Shown: positions 62,410 through 64,000 of the stretch, one piece after another
Layout: each line of letters opens with the position of its first letter
Numbering within the stretch: position 1 is the stretch's first letter
DNA from: Maribrevibacterium harenarium
GTDB taxonomy: Bacteria > Pseudomonadota > Gammaproteobacteria > Pseudomonadales > Marinomonadaceae
NCBI RefSeq assembly: GCF_006385675.1
Contig: NZ_VFRR01000006.1
Span: 86,050 to 150,049 of the forward strand
Reading direction: 5' to 3'
Length of the DNA: 64,000 nucleotides
Notes under the pieces: generated by a model
Seen by the model: only the letters and a program-made list of their open reading frames with translations
Told to the model about the DNA's origin: nothing
Databases searched by the model: none
Translations under genes and position numbers: made by a program

Positions 62410-63942
62410 TTACGCTCGGGCACTTACCCCCGAGGTATGGGACACCGTCCTAGACTCCGTGCCATTTGAGAGCGCACTTTGCCTAGATAGCTTTCGCTTC
62501 GAGAGCAGCGTTGCATACGCCACTGGTTTTCGAGCTACCTTCCTCCAATAGGACCATACGTGTTCCGTAGCCTTCCTTTCAGGTAGCCAAGAAGCGGTTT
62601 GATCTTCACGATTGGGTTGCTCGCGATAATTCTTTGAGCGCCGAGCAATGACCAGTGCAGCCCCTGGATGGGGCGTTAGGCCATAGCGCTCAGCAAACTT
62701 ATGTTTGCCAATCTGACTGGTATAAGCAGGATTGACGTCTTTTACTTCTATGCCGTGATCAAGACACCGAGCCTTGATCACTTCGATGATCTTTGAGTAA
62801 GCAAACGCACTGATCATGCGGTTGTAGCGGCGATCCTCGTTAGCCTTTAAATCTTGCTTCTTACGCTTAAAATCCAGCGCTTCAAGCACGATCGGCTTAC
62901 GCGTTCGATGCGCAATCTCGACAAGCTGTTTCACAGCATCACCAATGACAGCCATACGTTGGTGGGTGGTTTTGCCGTGGGTATGAGCGTTAATTCGGTG
63001 CTTGTTGATTGGATTACCATGACGATCCATCTCAACCACTGCAAGATGATGTGCGTTAATGTCTACGCCAATCGCACCTTGCGCTTCAATGCTCTTTTTC
63101 TTTGCCGCTTGGACTTCGATGGAGAGGAAAACTCGCCAACCCTTTTCGTCACGAACGAAACGGTACGTGATAGCGCCGCCTCGTTTTAGTGTGCATTTAA
63201 TCGCATCTTCACCGTGAGGAAGTTCAATGGGTAAAACAACTTGCTTGTAAAGGCCTGTTTGCTCAATGACTGAATTTGGCAGACGCAAGTGAAGAAGCCA
63301 CTGGTCATTAATGCGTTTTAGCTGGCAACCTTGGCAACCCGCAGACTCATCTTTGGAGCCCAACACCGAAAATTGACGATCACGGTAAGTCTGCCAATCC
63401 TGCTTCCAGTCAGCATGGTTTTTATAACCGTTCGCCTCAAGGTGATACTGAGCATGGAAAAGCTTACGCGAGCCAAAGCACAGAGAGACCGTGCTCGCTT
63501 TTTCAGCGACCAACAGCTTCTCAAGACGATGTTTCTGAGTAGCAAGGCGACGCTTCTTGTGATGCAACTTAAAGGCCGTCTTGTTCTTGGTGGCTGCCCC
63601 GGTTTTGCGATCCGCATTTAAGCGACGTTCCAACGCTTTTACCGCTTTTTCGGAGGATTTGATGCGCGCTTTAGCGGCTTGGATGTGGTCTTTGCGAAGC
63701 TCTTTGATGGACTCGACTTTGCCACGAAGGCCATAGAGGATGGCGTTATATTGTCTAGCAGTGATACCAAAGCGAAGTTGGAAGCCGCTTTTGTGCGTTT
63801 GTGTGGGTCGAATACCTTGAGCAAAGGTTTGGGCAAAAAGCGTGCGTTCTGCTTTTGAGAAAATCGCCGCATAACTCGACAGTGCTAAATCGGATTCAGC
63901 ACTCAGGTTTTTGAGTCGAGTTTGATAAGTGCGGTGCGTCAT
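62410..63942 (-). CDS. tnpB: TnpB-like protein of an IS607-type element, no zinc finger
   Basis: The 510-residue product has a basic helical N-terminal half and a RuvC-like C-terminal half. RuvC Asp (about 293, GVDINAH) and Glu (about 352, LEALDF) are present. Where classical TnpB has a CxxC...CxxC zinc finger and a final catalytic Asp in DxNAA, this protein has YTSQIGKHKFAERYGLTPHPGAALVIARR, recognisable by YTSQIG and HPGAALVIARR: no cysteine pairs, and His at the Asp position. This belongs to a diverged TnpB-related group. Its ATG overlaps the upstream gene stop. Nuclease activity is uncertain. Confidence 0.82.
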   Translation of the reverse strand: MTHRTYQTRLKNLSAESDLALSSYAAIFSKAERTLFAQTFAQGIRPTQTHKSGFQLRFGITARQYNAILYGLRGKVESIKELRKDHIQAAKARIKSSEKAVKALERRLNADRKTGAATKNKTAFKLHHKKRRLATQKHRLEKLLVAEKASTVSLCFGSRKLFHAQYHLEANGYKNHADWKQDWQTYRDRQFSVLGSKDESAGCQGCQLKRINDQWLLHLRLPNSVIEQTGLYKQVVLPIELPHGEDAIKCTLKRGGAITYRFVRDEKGWRVFLSIEVQAAKKKSIEAQGAIGVDINAHHLAVVEMDRHGNPINKHRINAHTHGKTTHQRMAVIGDAVKQLVEIAHRTRKPIVLEALDFKRKKQDLKANEDRRYNRMISAFAYSKIIEVIKARCLDHGIEVKDVNPAYTSQIGKHKFAERYGLTPHPGAALVIARRSKNYREQPNREDQTASWLPERKATEHVWSYWRKVARKPVAYATLLSKRKLSRQSALSNGTESRTVSHTSGVSARA

Positions 63943-64000
63943 TCCTTTGTTGCCTCAATGGCTTTCTGAGCACGATTTTTGGCCGAGCGTCGTCCATAAA
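63939..64000 (-). CDS. tnpA: C-terminal end of an IS607-type serine recombinase TnpA (cut by window edge)
   Basis: The minus-strand frame entering from base 64000 ends with YGRRSAKNRAQK and a short charged tail before TGA at 63941-63939. The LYGRRS-type ending is characteristic of IS607-family TnpA. The stop overlaps the tnpB start (ATGA type), the usual layout of IS607 elements. Only about 20 residues are visible, so the call rests on this motif and the overlap. Confidence 0.65.
   Translation of the reverse strand, partial: YGRRSAKNRAQKAIEATKE

Larger units (their letters stand above)
62341..64000 (-). mobile_element. IS607-like element, right part (left end outside window)
   Basis: The element carries a tnpB-like gene and, overlapping it, the 3' end of a gene whose product resembles the C-terminus of the IS607 serine recombinase. 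The right boundary is placed near 62341-62350, where an EAL-domain reading frame stops matching and a hairpin begins. The left end lies beyond 64000. Confidence 0.75.

Noticed and set aside
62250..62453. A 67-residue gene crossing the element boundary
   Set aside because: Only the first 25 or so residues match an EAL start; the remainder is element end sequence read by chance.

Overview
The window reads as chromosome of a marine gammaproteobacterium of the Oceanospirillales/Pseudomonadales type. The genus is not assigned. The basis is protein character and gene order: asmA-mutY next to hisB-hisH-hisF, ubiE-ubiB-hisE-tatABC, glnA-ntrB-ntrC, gpmI-envC-ctpA-yibQ, rhodanese-grxC-secB, and an amaA-amaB-lysR-DUF1338 lysine cluster like that of Pseudomonas putida. 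No rRNA, tRNA or CRISPR array was recognised.

Layout. 1-1.9 kb is an accessory edge: the C-terminal part of a HipA kinase toxin, a tandem block of REP-like hairpins, and an Xre/DUF2384-RES toxin-antitoxin pair. 1.9-7.6 kb holds mutY-asmA (minus) and a histidine cluster (plus) that lacks hisA. 7.7-13.1 kb is a minus-strand block: an outer-membrane barrel, a large DUF7151/collagen-like lipoprotein, a SCO1 copper chaperone and an unknown membrane-anchored protein. 13.2-25.5 kb is core: gshA, engB, cytochrome c4, dsbA, a diguanylate cyclase, ubiE-ubiB (no ubiJ), hisE (no hisI), tatABC, dtd, typA. 25.7-34.7 kb carries an Aer-like chemoreceptor, thiI, the nitrogen regulon core glnA-ntrB-ntrC with sigma54/NtrC signals, DUF3461 and tsaC. 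34.8-39.8 kb is livJHMGF; a sigma54-like promoter before livJ ties it to nitrogen control. 40.2-45.2 kb is yibQ, ctpA, envC, gpmI.

45.3-51.2 kb is a probable lysine/pipecolate catabolic module: AmaA oxidase, AmaB semialdehyde dehydrogenase, a divergent LysR regulator and a short DUF1338 protein, the family of 2-oxoadipate decarboxylating dioxygenases. 51.4-56.1 kb is rhodanese, grxC, secB, a 41-residue CPYC membrane peptide, and three lipoprotein genes including lpoB. 56.2-61.7 kb is a TRAP transporter beside pobA and its AraC regulator, suggesting aromatic acid uptake and 4-hydroxybenzoate breakdown. The right edge holds an EAL-domain gene cut by an IS607-like element that encodes a zinc-finger-less TnpB-like protein.

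Two dispersed short-repeat families run through the intergenic spaces. One is a GTAG-headed REP hairpin whose stem varies with compensation. The other is a near-palindrome, AGGGTC-W-GACCCT, in at least 12 copies at five places; one copy supplies the last codons of mutY and one lies inside a lipoprotein gene.
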